Assembly: GCF_964340395.1 (NCBI RefSeq)
Contig: NC_135569.1
Span: forward strand, 4,255,040-4,319,039
Reading direction: 5' to 3'
Length of the DNA stretch: 64,000 bases
Source of the DNA: Glandiceps talaboti
Taxonomy: Eukaryota > Hemichordata > Enteropneusta > Spengelidae
The position numbers and the translations under genes are program-made. This document shows, piece by piece, positions 26,433 to 39,208 of the stretch (its first letter is position 1; each line of letters starts with the position of its first letter). The notes under the pieces were generated by a model, which saw only the letters and a list, made by a program, of their open reading frames with translations, ran no database searches and was not told where the DNA came from.

Positions 26433-29400
26433 ATGGACGACTCAGATAAGGACCCGATTACCTTCGCCGATTTAGGAGTGCCAACCACGCAAACAACGTC
26501 GGACACATATTTTGGAAAAGTGAGTATTACTATATACGAGATACTCTATTGATTAGCTACAATAATTGGTAGCGTTAGTTTTTTTACCCTCTTTTTTCTT
26601 CTGTTTTTAAGTTGGCATTGTCAGAATCGAGTCCATACAGGCATACTCTACTCCGTCTGTAAGCGGGACTGCATGCTCTATTGACACCATTCTGGGTAAT
26701 CCCAGTTACGATATGACTAACATCGTAGTGGAAGTAGAAAATGGGATAAGTGGAACTTTATCAGGCGTTTAAAATGGCACGTACATGTACCACCGTTTAT
26801 GACGCCTCAACCATACAGTAGTATATTATGATTTGGTTATTATTAGCAGTATGTTGCTAATAGATTTGACGACACATATGTTTGAGAATAATTTGGAGTG
26901 TAGTTAGTAAAATAACGATACTGTACTGTGTGAAATGAATAGAATACATGAGATTTTGTCTTAGCTTCCAGATGCTATTACATATTTGTTACATTTGTTT
27001 TTGTTTTTGTTATCATTAACAAAACACATTGTGTGGATTGTTTGTGTGTTAATTTATCTATCTCAACATGAAACCTTGTGGACAGTCTAACTTGATAAAC
27101 TGTTTAATTTGCAAGCTAAGGTGAAGTCATGTGTAAGTTGGGTTTCTGATGCATGCAGAAGTGTTACTATATTGATGGAAGTATGTCCTCCGAACCCTTG
27201 TTGTTTATACATCCATTTCATAAGTAATGTAATCATAATGTAGTTATTAAGTTACCACATTCTGACAAAATATCAGGAGTCACAAGTTGCTGTCGTATGA
27301 AAAAATCGCTTCCAAAAATTTGTGTCAAAACTCAGCAGATGGCACATGGGTAGCTGCAGTACCCATAGCAATATTATATACCACGCCTGGGCAAAATCTG
27401 CTGTGATTTATTTTCCATACCTTGACAGAAAATAAAAGCAACATGAAAAATGTGAAGAAACTCAAAATAAAGTGCAAATATGATAACAATTATTGCAAAG
27501 TCAAGGCTACAATTATTGCAGCTAGCACATGTGGTATTCCAAATAAGGCACCACTTAGTATTTAGTGATAAAATGACATTGTAAATGAGACGGTGGTATT
27601 TTTCAAATTTACGCCATCACAATTCTGTGGAACCAACTGCTGAACACTGCCTGCTCTGCACTGAGTATTGAGACTTCCATTCAAATTAACACCAAAGACA
27701 CACCTTTTTGAGTAAGCTTATTTGTGATGGCATCTATTGTAAAGCGCTAGTGAGCATCACATGATGGATACAAGGCACTATATAAACCTCTTTATTTATT
27801 TTGTTATTTATTTAAGTATGGTTTATCCATGATAGACCCCTCCACTGTCTATGGTTTGAACTCAGTAAGTAGAATGTTATCAGAGCATTTCACTTTGAAA
27901 GAATTTAGTGATTGCCAAAATGTAAAGTTACAGACTGTGTATTTCAGTATGACAGATAGAGATGAATTATAGCTAAACAACAGCCATATATTAAGTTTCA
28001 ATAACTACAAGACAACTAAATATTTCATGGTGTTTTACAAAGCCAGAGTTGTGAAACCGAAAGAGAAAGAAGTGCAGTGCATTGTGGGTATTCCTAGAAC
28101 ACGTGCATATGAGTAATAGTGAAATAGTACAATGACTCAGTATTGGCATTGTGTGAATTTGATATAGTTGATTTTCTGGTTCCACGACACATTGCATGAC
28201 AGGACGTCACGCTACATTTAGGCTTGTTTTGTCTTTATTACGTTTGAAGTAACATTTTCATTGTGAAATGATGGAAAGACGTGTTGACCTCTTTAATTAT
28301 GGGTGATTTTATAGAACAAAGACTGAACGCCATCAATGACAGAAAAGATTTTTACGGGTGAACCCAGAGTACAGTCAGGTCAGAACTATCCCCAAGTATT
28401 GCATGCAAACCCCTTTGTTGGTACATAATACATGGCATTGTATGGAGAGATGCGCAATGCATCTTGGAACCGACCGACCGATAACAGGTATATTTTGAAC
28501 AGCTTATATTTGCTTGAACTGACTTAACATCTACATTACTATTTAACTCTTCAGAAAGAAAAGAAGTTTTTCTTACTGGCATTCTAGTAATCTAACAATG
28601 TCTGTTTTGCTTCACAGAGACGGAACTATTCTGATTTAGATACCAAAGAGATTGTATTTTTGACGGTGTCATTACTGAGTATTTTAGCTACGATTGGTCT
28701 TACAATTGAAAGAATTATTACTGTTGACAAGAACCATGCTGACTTCACTTTTGCAATATTGATTTTAATCAATGCAGGTAAGAATCCCAGGGGTTGAACC
28801 ACTGGCCTGCTCTGGTAGGGGTGTGGGGCCAATACTGCCAACACTGCCAACTGCAAACCCCATTTTAGACCTAGTTTGACCAAAAAGCATTACAGGTTTT
28901 TAGAAGAACACATTTTAGACAAAATATATTTGTAGTAGTACCATGCTAAGGAAATGGTGGATTGCAAAATGAGGCAACAGTTTGTGTGCTTGTTGTTGTT
29001 GTTTTTGTTTTGTTTTGTTTTGGGGTTTTTTGTGTGTTTTTTTTGTTTTGTTTTTGTTTTTTTTTGTTTTTGTTTTGTTTTTTTGTTTTTTTGTTTTGTT
29101 TTGGGTTTTTTTTTTGTTTGTTTTTTTGTTTTTTTTTTGGGGGGGGGGGTTTAATGGCACAGTTATGAATTTTGTAAAGGGCAATGGACCACATTTTAGA
29201 CAATCAAAATTGAAAATAATGTAGAGGGGTCCCATTTTCTTTCTTAAGTTTGAGATAACAAACCCCATTTTAGACCAAAGGCCTGGAAAAAAAACCAAAG
29301 GGCAGCAGAGGGGTAAATATGTGCCCATCTTGGGACTGGGTGTTGTTCAAATCAAATTTCTACTTGCAGAGTCAAATAATTTCTTGGAAGTAAATTCCAA

Positions 29401-32400
29401 ATTTTATATTGCATGTTTCATGTGTCTCTTCCAAGACACATGACAATAGTCCATTGTAGTACACTCCTGATGATGCTGACAAGACATCAGCGAAAATCTA
29501 GGGTTTGCTTCCAAGAAATTGTTTTACACTATGCGTAGAAATTTTCATTTTATATTCATCTTATTGTTGTTATTGTTATTATTAATGTTGTTATTAATAA
29601 CAACACTTTAGCTTTGAATCAAGTTGATAATTTGCATATTAATATGTTACTATTTACAGTATTCATCTTGTACTATACACTGGATGGAGTGTTTAGAGAA
29701 AGGGCCTTTGAACTGGCAGCATTTGTGATTGCTGTGGGTATAATAATAGTTTATTGTATCACTAACTACATTGGAACATTTGATGAAGACAAAATTAATG
29801 TTGTCAAGTTGGTGAGTTGCATTCTTATAAGGTATCTCTTTTTAGTCCCCAGACATGCTTGAACAGGTCCCCCCATACCCAACCCATCCTTTATTGTTGA
29901 ATGGTTTATTCCATCACGTCATCTTGAAGAGTAGGTATGTCCCATGTCCAACGAGGAGACACAACATATCTAAGTCTGTTTGATTTAGGTTCACAAGTGT
30001 TGTTGCGTGATCAGAGTAGTGATATCAAGAAAATGACAACTTAAACTGCCAATCTTTAAAACCCAATCATAGCGGGGGACTATGTCATTCTCAATATTGT
30101 TATTTCACCATTTCTCATGACCCAACCTATTTCTTCAATCCAACGGCATAATAAAAAAATCAGCTCAGGAAAAAATCACAACTTCACTGATTTTGGGTTG
30201 GCATGACAACATGACAAACACATACTATGGTAGTATCTGGGGAAAAATTACCATATTGTTAAAAGCTGAAATGCAGAACCTCTGATAAAAAAAATGGTTC
30301 CGAGTTTCCTTTAGTGGCCAGGATTTGGTGTTTATTTTGGATTTTGGATTTATAAAACTATTTCATCATATCTTCCTACTTGAAGAATCAATGGGAAGAA
30401 TGACAAGTTGTATCATAAGGTTGTTTTTGCAGAAAAATATTGGGAATAATATATTGCATGTAATGCATCTATAAGCTAAAATTTTAAAGGGGAACACCAC
30501 TGCAGGAAATGAATGTATTTTCATTAACTTTTTGTTCTGGAGAGTCATTTCAGCATATAACAACATGTACATTTGTATGATTGACAAGCGTCACCAAATT
30601 TAAACTTTATTTCACATTCATTGTTCAGCAGTCTGAAGGCAATAAGGACTTACAAGTCATGAATATTCATTGTTCATCTAATGCATATGTATGTCTGCTA
30701 AGTCCCATGATGCAATGGTGGACCAGTGTGAAAACAATAGAGGCAAACAAAAGTTTAGGTAAAAGAAAGTTAAGTGATGTTAAGTCATGAAATAATTCTT
30801 CAGAACCCAAAGTTTATTAGTATGCCTTAAGTTACTGGAGTTCCCCATTAAGAAAACAAATGAGGAAAATGATAGCAACTTTTACCCAAACTGCTGAAAA
30901 AAGTACATCCAAAAGCTATTTTATACGACAAACAAAATGCAAAATACTTTAATATAAAAAAGTTCTTCTTTGTACAATTATATAATTAATGTCTTCTTAT
31001 TTAATTTCCAGTCAAGACTTGTTTTAATTGGAGCTCTGGGTCCAATTGACATTGGACTTGGCATTGTGTTGACCATACAGTACTATAAGTCCAGAAACCT
31101 TATCTTTAGAACTGTTGGAGCTAATACAGAAATGCAAGGTAAGTATTCTGCACCAGGGGTAAATGTTTGGGTTGGGATTGGGATGAGTGTGGGGAGTGGG
31201 TACTGCCAGTGGAACGCTTTATAAAGGTACCTGTAATGAAGATAAGAGTCAAAACTTAAATTAGGATTGAGGTTGAATGTGGCATCACTTTATACAGAGA
31301 ACTTGCTATCAGAAATGTTGCTGGGTTATAAAACACTTATTGCCTGGCCCTGTTTGGGCACTAGTAGACATCATATTACCCCTTGTGCTATTATGTAGAA
31401 ACTGTTTCCCTTGACTGAAATAGTTGCGACATAATAACTCTTGTGTTAATAGATATCTACTAGTGCCCTCATATCCAGGCAATAAGTGTTTTAATAATCA
31501 CCCTGTAATCAAGATAGCCTAAACTTTAGAAACCTGCATTCTCCTTGTCATAAAAAATAGGAAAATTAAACGAGCCTTACCTGTAAGGTGAGGTTAAATT
31601 GAAATTCTGCCAAGCACTTGTATTGTTTTTTTGGTACCACCCATATAGCATTAACATAGGCCACTGCTGTAGTGTTATCTATCAGTAGTCTTACATGGAT
31701 GTTTGATTCTGATGAACAAAAGGATTTCAATGCAAATAAAGCTGCCTTTATTTCTAAGACATTAATATGATGCTGTGATTCATCTGTGAACCATCTACTA
31801 CCTGTTGTCATGTCTCCTCTCATGGCCCCCCAGCCTAGTAATGATGTATCAGATGAGATTATTACATTAGGGTGTCCATGATCAATAACACTAAAGGCAG
31901 TCTCTATGTTCACAACCCACCATTGGAGGTCAACACATGCATCATTAGATATTGTCATTAATGCCTCATAATTACCAGCATGGCTTTGGAGGGCCTCTGT
32001 TTTGTCAATTTCTAGTGATCGATAGTATAAGGGCCCATACTGAACCCCAGGGAAGCTGGACACTATGAGTCCAATGACCTCTGCAACTGTTCTGATGGAA
32101 ACAGCCTCAGCTGTAGACAACAAGTTGTCACATGCAGTTCTTATCTTTAACTGTTTTTCAATTGTTAATGATACTGTCATTTTAACAGAGTCTAGTGAGA
32201 GCCCAGGAATACTAGTTTTTGTACTGGCAAAAAGACAGACTTCTCTTTGTGAATTATGAAGCCCATTTTCTCAAAAATGGACACTGTTTCTGTGACATTT
32301 TGGCTACACTCTTTGTAGTTATCTCCTTGTAAAAAAATGTCGTCAATGTATCCTACATTGAGGTACCCTTGTTGTCTCAGCTTTGAAAATATTGGCTTGA

Positions 32401-35400
32401 GGAGTTTTGTAAATATTCTTGGGCACTCGCTCTTCCATTAGGCAAACAGGTGTACTGAAATACTTTCCCTTTCCATATAAACCAAAGGAATTTTGGTGTT
32501 CTGTAGCAACAGGAACAGTATAGTATGCATCTTTCAGGTCGATTAATGCCATGTAGCAATTTGGTCTCATTAATCGAATTGCTGACTGGAGAGACTCCAT
32601 TTTGAAATGGTTGTATTCAACCGATTTGTTTAATTGTTTCAGGTTCAGGATCATCCTGACTTCTTTCTTTTTCCTTAGAAATATTGTGGAAATGTATTCT
32701 CCCTTACAGTGGGGTACTTTTACCAATACACCTTTATCAACAAGTTTTTGTATTTCCATTTCAATGATCTGGCTTTCAGCCTTATTGACATGTATTTCCC
32801 TAGGAAGATTATACTGTATAGGTAATTCATCTGCTATAAATTCAATTGAACATTTTTCTACAGTTTAAAATGTAATTGTCTGATGTGATATTATGCCAGC
32901 TATGGATAAAGTATTTCAGTCTGCCTGCTGGTTTGCACTCAAGTATGCTTGTACTCACCTCCACATGGTGTTCTACTGTCTACCTCTTCTTGAGGGGTGG
33001 GAGGATCGTCCTAAAAAATGACGTCTGGTAGTCTGGTAGCCTCTGCCACGGTAACCTCTACCAAAGTGGCCTCTGAATCTGCCACGACCAGCTCCTCTCA
33101 CATTGGATATTTGCTGACCCACTTTGTTGGCTTCAGTTAAATCCTTGAGTTGTTTTGATAGCTCATCACCAAACAGTTCTGTAGTGAATGGCACAGATGG
33201 AGAACACAAGTGTCTATAGTTCTGATGTAGATCTGGTTTTATGAACTCACGTCGTCTCATGTTAAGTTCATAACTGGCATGTGCACTCATGGCAATAGCA
33301 TCAGTTCCAGTTTTGACGAACAGTTTGTCTGCACTTACAGTGTCATCATTATGAGATTTGAGTAGTGTATCAACTACTGTGACCATAGCTATCAGGCTTT
33401 TTACAATGGCTGAATGTACTTTCTGAAGCTTAACTTCCATTAATTTTGTATCAGGTTTAGTCTGGTCCCAAATCAATTGGTTTACTCTAGTAGTGACCAG
33501 GGAATCACAGTTCTCTGGGCGTATGAATCTATTCATTTTATCAGAAATTTTATCATCTGCTGGCTTCTCTCTCATTAGACTGTTGACAATTGCTGCCAGT
33601 TGAGTATCAATGCGAGGTTCACACTGTTCTTGTATTTGCCAATCCCTAGCAATATCACCTAGCAAACCCCAGTGTTCAGATTCATGAGTTTCAGTACTCT
33701 CTACTCTTATCATCACTACGTGATAGTAAGTTCTCAACTGCTGTGTCAGTGTCTACACGTTGATGTTTCTGTGGTGGTTCATTTTCATTTTCATCAGGAA
33801 AGTCGTTGTATTCTTCTACGTAAGGGTCCGCCATACTGGCTAATACATTACATATATCACTGAATGATTTTCCCATATTCTCCTGCAGGCTTGACAATGC
33901 TGCAGTCATGTTTACTCCAAAGTTTTTGAGTTTGTTTGCCAGAGTGTCGCTACTCTTGGCCACATGTGTTTTAGACCCTTTCGATTTACTGGTACTCTGT
34001 TTACCACTTCCAGTACTTTTATTTTTGAGCCCACTACTCAAAGACTTTCTATAAGTGGTCGAGGAACCTTGGCTGTTTTCTTGTGTATCAGCCTTTTCAG
34101 TCCTTTGACTGAACCCGCATCAAGATACAAGATGGCATCCTCCATCATGTTGTACTATGTACAATGTGGTCTTTGTGTGTCATGTACTACGTACGTACAC
34201 AGTTCTGTGTCGGGTGAAACCCACACAATGTTTTCAATAATTATCACACAATTGATCTACACAAACTTCACTTCAACGCAAAATTAGTTTGTACAGAATT
34301 TACCTGAAGTTAAGACGATACGGCTGCTATACAAGCTGTCGGTACAAAACACGTCTTGCCTGCGCAAAAGCCGACAACGCACTGAAGTTCACACCGCACA
34401 ATGCTTTCTCATGTGATCCCGAAAGTACGTGATAACGAGGTAGAATGGCCGTAGCTAGATTTCATCTTTATTTTCATCTTTATTTCAGATATGTGCAGTC
34501 TTATGTTTTTCTTTGAAGCTGTATTGAAATTTGATTTGCAGTTACAGGTATGTAATACTTTAAAAACAAAACAAAACTAAGTTTAAAGACCAATGATCCG
34601 ATTCCAGGTTCTCACATTTGTGTTATCTTATCAATGCCATTACAGATTGGAAGAACAGTTTTATATTGTCTTTTTCAGTTGATGTCTGTTTCCGCATCCA
34701 CTATTTCTTGTGAGACTTCACAATTTTTGCGATTTTCTTTATTTTTTTTTCTCAAATATGTAAAAAAAAGTTTAGATTCAGGTGGGGTTGGGTAACCAGA
34801 ACCAAACAACTTTTTTTATTTGGCCTTAGTACTGGCATAATGTTGTAGGGTCAACAAGATTTTCACCTCTTCTCGATTACATTTTGATATAAACTAAACA
34901 GTTCATCTAACAGATTTAGAGAGATGAAACAACTGTTATTGACACTTTGGTGTATTTCAGTGCCAGTCATTTATTATTGTAGCAAAAATTCTTCCATTTC
35001 TCAGTTTGATGTTTATTAGAAATATCTGCATTATGGGGTACAAAACATATTCCATTAAAAGTAAAATCATTTTGATGAGAACTAAAATGGTTCAAACCCA
35101 ATCTCCACTAAAAGAATTTGGTTTTTATCCTACACATTGAACTATTGATCTCGCCCCTTAAATAGTTTGTTACCTCCAGTTTGTCATTCTGCAGCTGGTA
35201 AGCCCCTAATTTTTTATTTTGCCCACTGCTCCAACACCGGATGAAAACCCTGAATATTAATATATTTAATGGTTACTTTTCTCTTTTGTTTATAGATCAG
35301 TATCGTTGTGCTGATTCTAAGTACCACAGGGGTCACCGTGACAACGATAGAAATAAGCATTCTTGTGATTGGTCTTATTTATTGTTGCATATGGGTCATT

Positions 35401-35751
35401 GTAGGCTACTTTGCTGTAAGTATAAATTGTTGTCATCCAATCTTGAATTTGCAATATATGCTTCACTAAGTAGAATACTATGATTATTTTTCAGTATGCT
35501 GCCCAAGTTACATCCAAAAATTTATAAACACAGTTTACTTTTTTTTTTAAAGGTGAGGCGAGAAAGCAAACCTTTGGCGTGGATATTTTTAATAACCAGC
35601 ATCCTGGAGCCAGTTTATCTTGTGTACAAGATGATAGATGTGAGTATCAAAGTTTAGTGGAAATGTACCGTATCAGAAAACTAGATTGAAACTTTCTCTG
35701 AAAATACTTTTAGGACAACTGAACATTGAGATAGTTACATAGTGTTGTAGT

Positions 35752-35801
<50 letters not shown>

Positions 35802-35891
35802 GTAGGTGTGTGTGCGTGTGTGTGTGTCTGTGTGTGTGTGTTGTAGGTGTGTGTGAGTGTGTGTGTGTGTGCTATAGGCATGTGCGTGTGT

Positions 35892-35977
<86 letters not shown>

Positions 35978-37697
35978 GATGTATTTGGTGTAATCATTTG
36001 GTTAACTGTTTCCTTTGTGTAGGCATATTAAAAGTTGTCTACTTCAACACCATAACTTAATCACAGCTGTAAATCCCAACTTTAGTCATACACTGATGAC
36101 TCTGACAAGTTGATATCAGCAAAAGTTTGTGATCGGTTTTCCATGACTTTTGACTTTGAGTAGAAACTGTATACAAGATGAATTCTGTTTTAATTTTATG
36201 AGTATAGAAACCACATTTATAACATCATTCTGTTTCCTTCCAGCTTGGAAATAACTGGAGCAATTTTACGAAACATGATGCCATGTATCTTGCGATTATT
36301 ACCATCATCTGTGCAGTATTCGCGCTAGTAGTGAGGGTTGTAGCTGTGATCACTATGGTAAAAGTTTACAAGAATTTTGGCAAAGGACTCAAGGAAGTAG
36401 GTAAGTGTACAGTAGCTACAGTCATTGCTCGGGAAGTAGCCATCATCACTATGGTAACAGTTTACAAGAATTTTGACAGAGGACTCAAGGAAGTAGGTAA
36501 GTGTACAGTAGCTACAGTCATTGCTCGGGAAGTAGCCATCATCACTATGGTAACAGTTTACAAGAATTTTGACAGGGGACTCAAGGAAGTAGGTAAGTGT
36601 ACAGTAGCTACAGTCGTTGCTAGGGATGTAGCCTTTATCACCAGTAAAAATTTACAAGAATTTTGATGAAGGAAGTCAAGGAAGTAGGTAAATGTGTGTA
36701 GTAGCTACAGTCGTTGCTAGGGATGTAGCCATCATCACTATGGTAAAAGTTTACAAGAATTTTGATGAAGGAAGTCAAGGAAGTAGGTAAATGTGTGTAG
36801 TAGCTACAGTCGTTGCTAGGGATGTAGCCATCATCACTATGGTAAAAGTTTACAAGAATTTTGACAGAGGACTCAAAGAAGTAGGTAAGTGTACAGTAGT
36901 TACAGTCGTTGCTAGGTATGTAGCTATCATCACTGGTAAAAGTTTGCAAGAATTTGGTAGAGGACTCAAGGAAGTAGGTAAGTGTACAATAGTTACGGTC
37001 ATTGCTAGGGAAGTAGCCATCATCACTATGGTAAAAGTTTACAAGAATTTTGGCAAAGGACTCAAGGAAGTAGGTAAGTGTACAGTAGCTACAGTCGTTG
37101 CTAGGGATGTAGCCATCATCACTGGTAAAAGTTTACAAGAATTGTGATGAAGGAAGTCAAGCAAGTAGTTAAATGTATGTAGCAGCTACACTTGTTGCTA
37201 GGGTTGTTGTATGATGAAAATTTACTTGTTATGGTGCTCACATAACTTTTAACTGAATGAAGGCCCTATTGTTATGAACAATCATGATTTACTGCATAAC
37301 TCAAAAACTTATACATGGAGGCTGTATTCAAGCGTCTATTCCTATATTATTAGGTGTATGATCTCTTTTGAGACCTTGACCCTCGACCTATTTTCACCTT
37401 CAGGGTCAGTTATCAAAATCCAGCCATTTCCTGCATATCACAGACATTGTTTAGTATTTATTTGTTGCCACAAATTTCTTCCAAAATCATGTCACCATTC
37501 AGTCACAAGGAATTAAAATATTTGAGGGGAATGTGTGTTCTATGAAGACTTATTTATTTTATTTTATTCTATATTTTAATATTTTATTTCATTTTTATTT
37601 CTCATAAGCGTATGGTAACAATAATGGAAGTACCCGATTGGACAAGGAGGATCACAGACCCACAACATATGGTAGCACAGACACTGACAAAGAATGA
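26433..37697 (+). CDS. Multi-pass membrane protein of unknown function, 345 residues
   Basis: Nine exons join in phase: 26433-26519, 28618-28777, 29660-29811, 31012-31138, 34489-34547, 35296-35415, 35553-35639, 36244-36400 and 37609-37697. All have consensus borders, and the total is 1038 nt with stop TGA. The soluble N-terminus (about 40 residues) has no signal peptide. Hydrophobic segments lie near residues 41-60, 70-93, 97-120, 134-156, 196-235 (probably two helices), 240-262 and 278-305, so seven or eight passes. A hydrophilic tail ends TYGSTDTDKE. Distinctive phrases are YYTLDGVFRERAFELAAF, GALGPIDIGLGIVLTIQYYK and LEPVYLVYKMI. I do not recognise the family. The architecture suggests a receptor- or transporter-like protein, but no motif supports either. 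Intron 4 holds an antisense DIRS-like element. The exon 8 donor has been tandemly amplified (36329-37165). Confidence 0.88.
28178..28471. mobile_element. MITE, family 3 (second copy)
   Basis: The ends GGTTCCACGACACATTGCAT and GCGCAATGCATCTTGGAACC are imperfect inverse repeats. The interior matches 23806-24093 in reverse orientation. It lies in intron 1 of the membrane-protein gene. Confidence 0.8.
28990..29150. repeat. T-rich (TTTTG)n low-complexity tract
   Basis: Poly-T with G every 4-6 bases, ending in a G10 run. All open frames across it are artefacts of composition. Confidence 0.9.
30312..30380. mobile_element. MITE family 1 fragment
   Basis: AGTGGCCAGGATTTGGTGTTTATTTTGG and CTTCCTACTTGAAGAATCAATG correspond to one arm of the element at 4264-4620. 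Only one end is recognisable. Intron 3 of the membrane-protein gene. Confidence 0.6.
30485..30850. mobile_element. MITE, family 2
   Basis: TAAAGGGGAACACCACTGCA at the left and GGAGTTCCCCATTA at the right are inverse. The arms include GTTCTGGAGAGTCATTTC on the left and TCATGAAATAATTCTTCAGAACCC on the right. Intron 3 of the membrane-protein gene. Confidence 0.82.
31329..31493. mobile_element. Short MITE with TA borders (165 bp)
   Basis: TA-AAACACTTATTGCCTGG at the left and CCAGGCAATAAGTGTTT-TA at the right, with further inverse match GGGCACTAGTAGA / TCTACTAGTGCCC. Intron 4 of the membrane-protein gene. Confidence 0.82.
31566..34130 (-). mobile_element. Decayed DIRS-like tyrosine-recombinase retrotransposon
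   Basis: Read on the minus strand: a gag-like segment (about 34041-32973) in two frames with a frameshift near 33715, containing HASYELNMRRREFIKP and LFGDELSKQLKDL and ending in an Arg/Gly-rich nucleic-acid-binding tail. Next comes reverse transcriptase (about 32760-32230, frameshifted), with LIDLKDAYYTVPV and the catalytic YIDD at about 32350. RNase H follows (32180-31590), with SDTSLLGWGAM, HHINVLEIKAALFALKSF and LLIDNTTAVAYVN. This order and wording are those of DIRS elements. Homology stops near 31575, before the tyrosine recombinase and right terminal repeat. It lies antisense in intron 4 of the membrane-protein gene. Confidence 0.82.
34640..34830. mobile_element. MITE family 4 fragment
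   Basis: The reverse complement of this stretch matches the left half of the element at 52643-52984 (AAAATTGTGAAGTCTCACAA, AGACAATATAAAACTGTTCT, GGTTACCCAACCCCACCT). The other half is missing. Intron 5 of the membrane-protein gene. Confidence 0.65.
35753..35973. repeat. (GT)n microsatellite, interrupted
   Basis: GT tract with TTGTAG and TATAGG interruptions. Intron 7 of the membrane-protein gene. Confidence 0.95.
36329..37165 (+). repeat. Tandem array of an exon/donor junction (96-bp unit, 8-9 copies)
   Basis: The last 65-70 bases of exon 8, the donor GAAGTAG|GTAAGTG and about 26 bases of intron are repeated in tandem. Candidate donor G positions are 36401, 36497, 36593, 36688, 36787, 36885, 36978 and 37074, and a ninth copy near 37167 has lost the GT. 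Spacings are 96, 96, 95, 99, 98, 93 and 96. The first three units keep the exon 8 frame open (repeat phrase VYKNFDRGLKEVGKCTVATV). A frameshift then leads to a stop at 36664. Confidence 0.92.
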
Positions 37698-37785
37698 TAG
37701 ACAAACACTGCGACGTCACTCGCATACCATTGATGTACCAGCAAGTTTAACATATTATTAGACTGTAAGACACATGTCGTTCCTC

Positions 37786-37850
37786 CCTCACTGGCCTCCT
37801 ACTACCGCCCTCACTGGCCTCCTACTACCGCCCTCACTGGACTCCTCATG
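37786..37850. repeat. 23-bp minisatellite, 2.5-3 copies
   Basis: CTCACTGGCCTCCTACTACCGCC repeated, in the presumed 3'UTR of the membrane-protein gene. Confidence 0.85.
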
Positions 37851-38611
37851 GATAGACCGATGTATGAAGGTGTCTCATCACGGCGGACATTACAGACAAA
37901 AAGTTTGTGCCTTGGAAATAAAAACCCTACACTTTCGCTGTTACTTTGTTGCAAGAAAACTCCAACCTATTCTTGGACAAAATCAAGAAAAAAAATCAGG
38001 GGTCACCATGCAATTTTTTTAAAATAGACTCGGGTCAAAATGATTTCTAGAATCCAATATGGCCGCCAAATTCTGTGATAAGTCAGTGGGAAATAAAAGA
38101 TTGTCGGCATCCTTGAAAACAAGAATGAAACCCCAAATTTCATTTATTATTTCAAAAACTTTCAAAGTTTGGGGAGACTTGAAGAAGTTTGATTTTTAAT
38201 GAAATTGGTCCTGAGACACATACTACCTTACGTCCTCCATAAATTGTAAACTTCAACATCATGTGAATATATGTTGAAGTGGTGAACTATTAGGCATAAA
38301 ACATGCCACACTTTCTGGACACATTTAACTGATTAGAGTGTCTTATAACATTTTTAACCCTTTCATTCCTAGAGACGACATTGCAATAAATAGAAACTTG
38401 ATTGTAAGAACATTTTCTAAAATTTAAGAATATTACTTCATTGGGAAGTAATATTTCTTGAATTCTGATCTAAAATAAAGTTGATCTTTTTCCAAAAATT
38501 ACAGAGAATCAAGAATTTTTGTTCAAAAATTTTGGCGGGAAAGTTTCTAGTCCTGAAAGGGTTAAATGCTGATTTACTCTAAATGCTGTTAATTAGATGA
38601 CGAACAAATGA

Positions 38612-38800
38612 TTTTGCAATGAATTACTGATTTTACGATGAATTATTGATTTTGCGATGAATTACTGATTTTATGATGAATTACTAATTTTATGATGAAT
38701 TACTGATTTTATGATGAATTACTGATTTACGATGAATTACTGATTTTATGATGAATTACTGATTTTACGATGAATTACTGATTTTATGATGAATGATACA
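38612..38800. repeat. 19-bp minisatellite, about 9 copies
   Basis: Unit GATGAATTACTGATTTTAT with C/T and G changes, beginning near 38612. Confidence 0.9.
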
Positions 38801-38865
38801 GACTGCTTTTACTGTTTGTCTTTTCCAATGATGGAAGATTGTGTAAGGCAAAAAAAAAAATCAAT

Positions 38866-39208
38866 GTAAGGCAAAAAAAACAAAATCGTTTCTGGTCAGG
38901 ACATTTTGTCTAAAGTGGTGTGACGATACAATTTTTTTATTTTTTTATTCTCAACCGTCACTCAGTCTACTATGTATGGCAGGTACTGTTCTTTTTATTT
39001 AGTACTTTACAGCAAGTGTGTATGTGGGGGCAGATGTCATTTGCTTGTTCATGATTGGCTCTACAGTTGTCTTCACTGAAGTAGGGAGGGTTATTTTTTA
39101 GTTTTTCCCCTCGGATCTGCAGACTGCATGGGCTGGACAAAAAAAAGACCAACGCAAGGGTATTTAAGTGATGTACGCTGACCAGAAACAATTTTTTTTT
39201 TAGCCTAA
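38866..39208. mobile_element. MITE, family 6
   Basis: The ends AAATCGTTTCTGGTCAGG and CTGACCAGAAACAATTTT are inverse. A second, opposite-orientation copy lies at 45880-46145 and shares TACTGTTCTTTTTATTTAGT and the CAGATGTCATTTGCTTGTTC segment. Confidence 0.72.

Noticed and set aside
28915-29328. Lys/Asn-rich minus-strand frame of 137 codons
   Set aside because: It reads through the poly-T/(TTTTG)n tract in the antisense direction.
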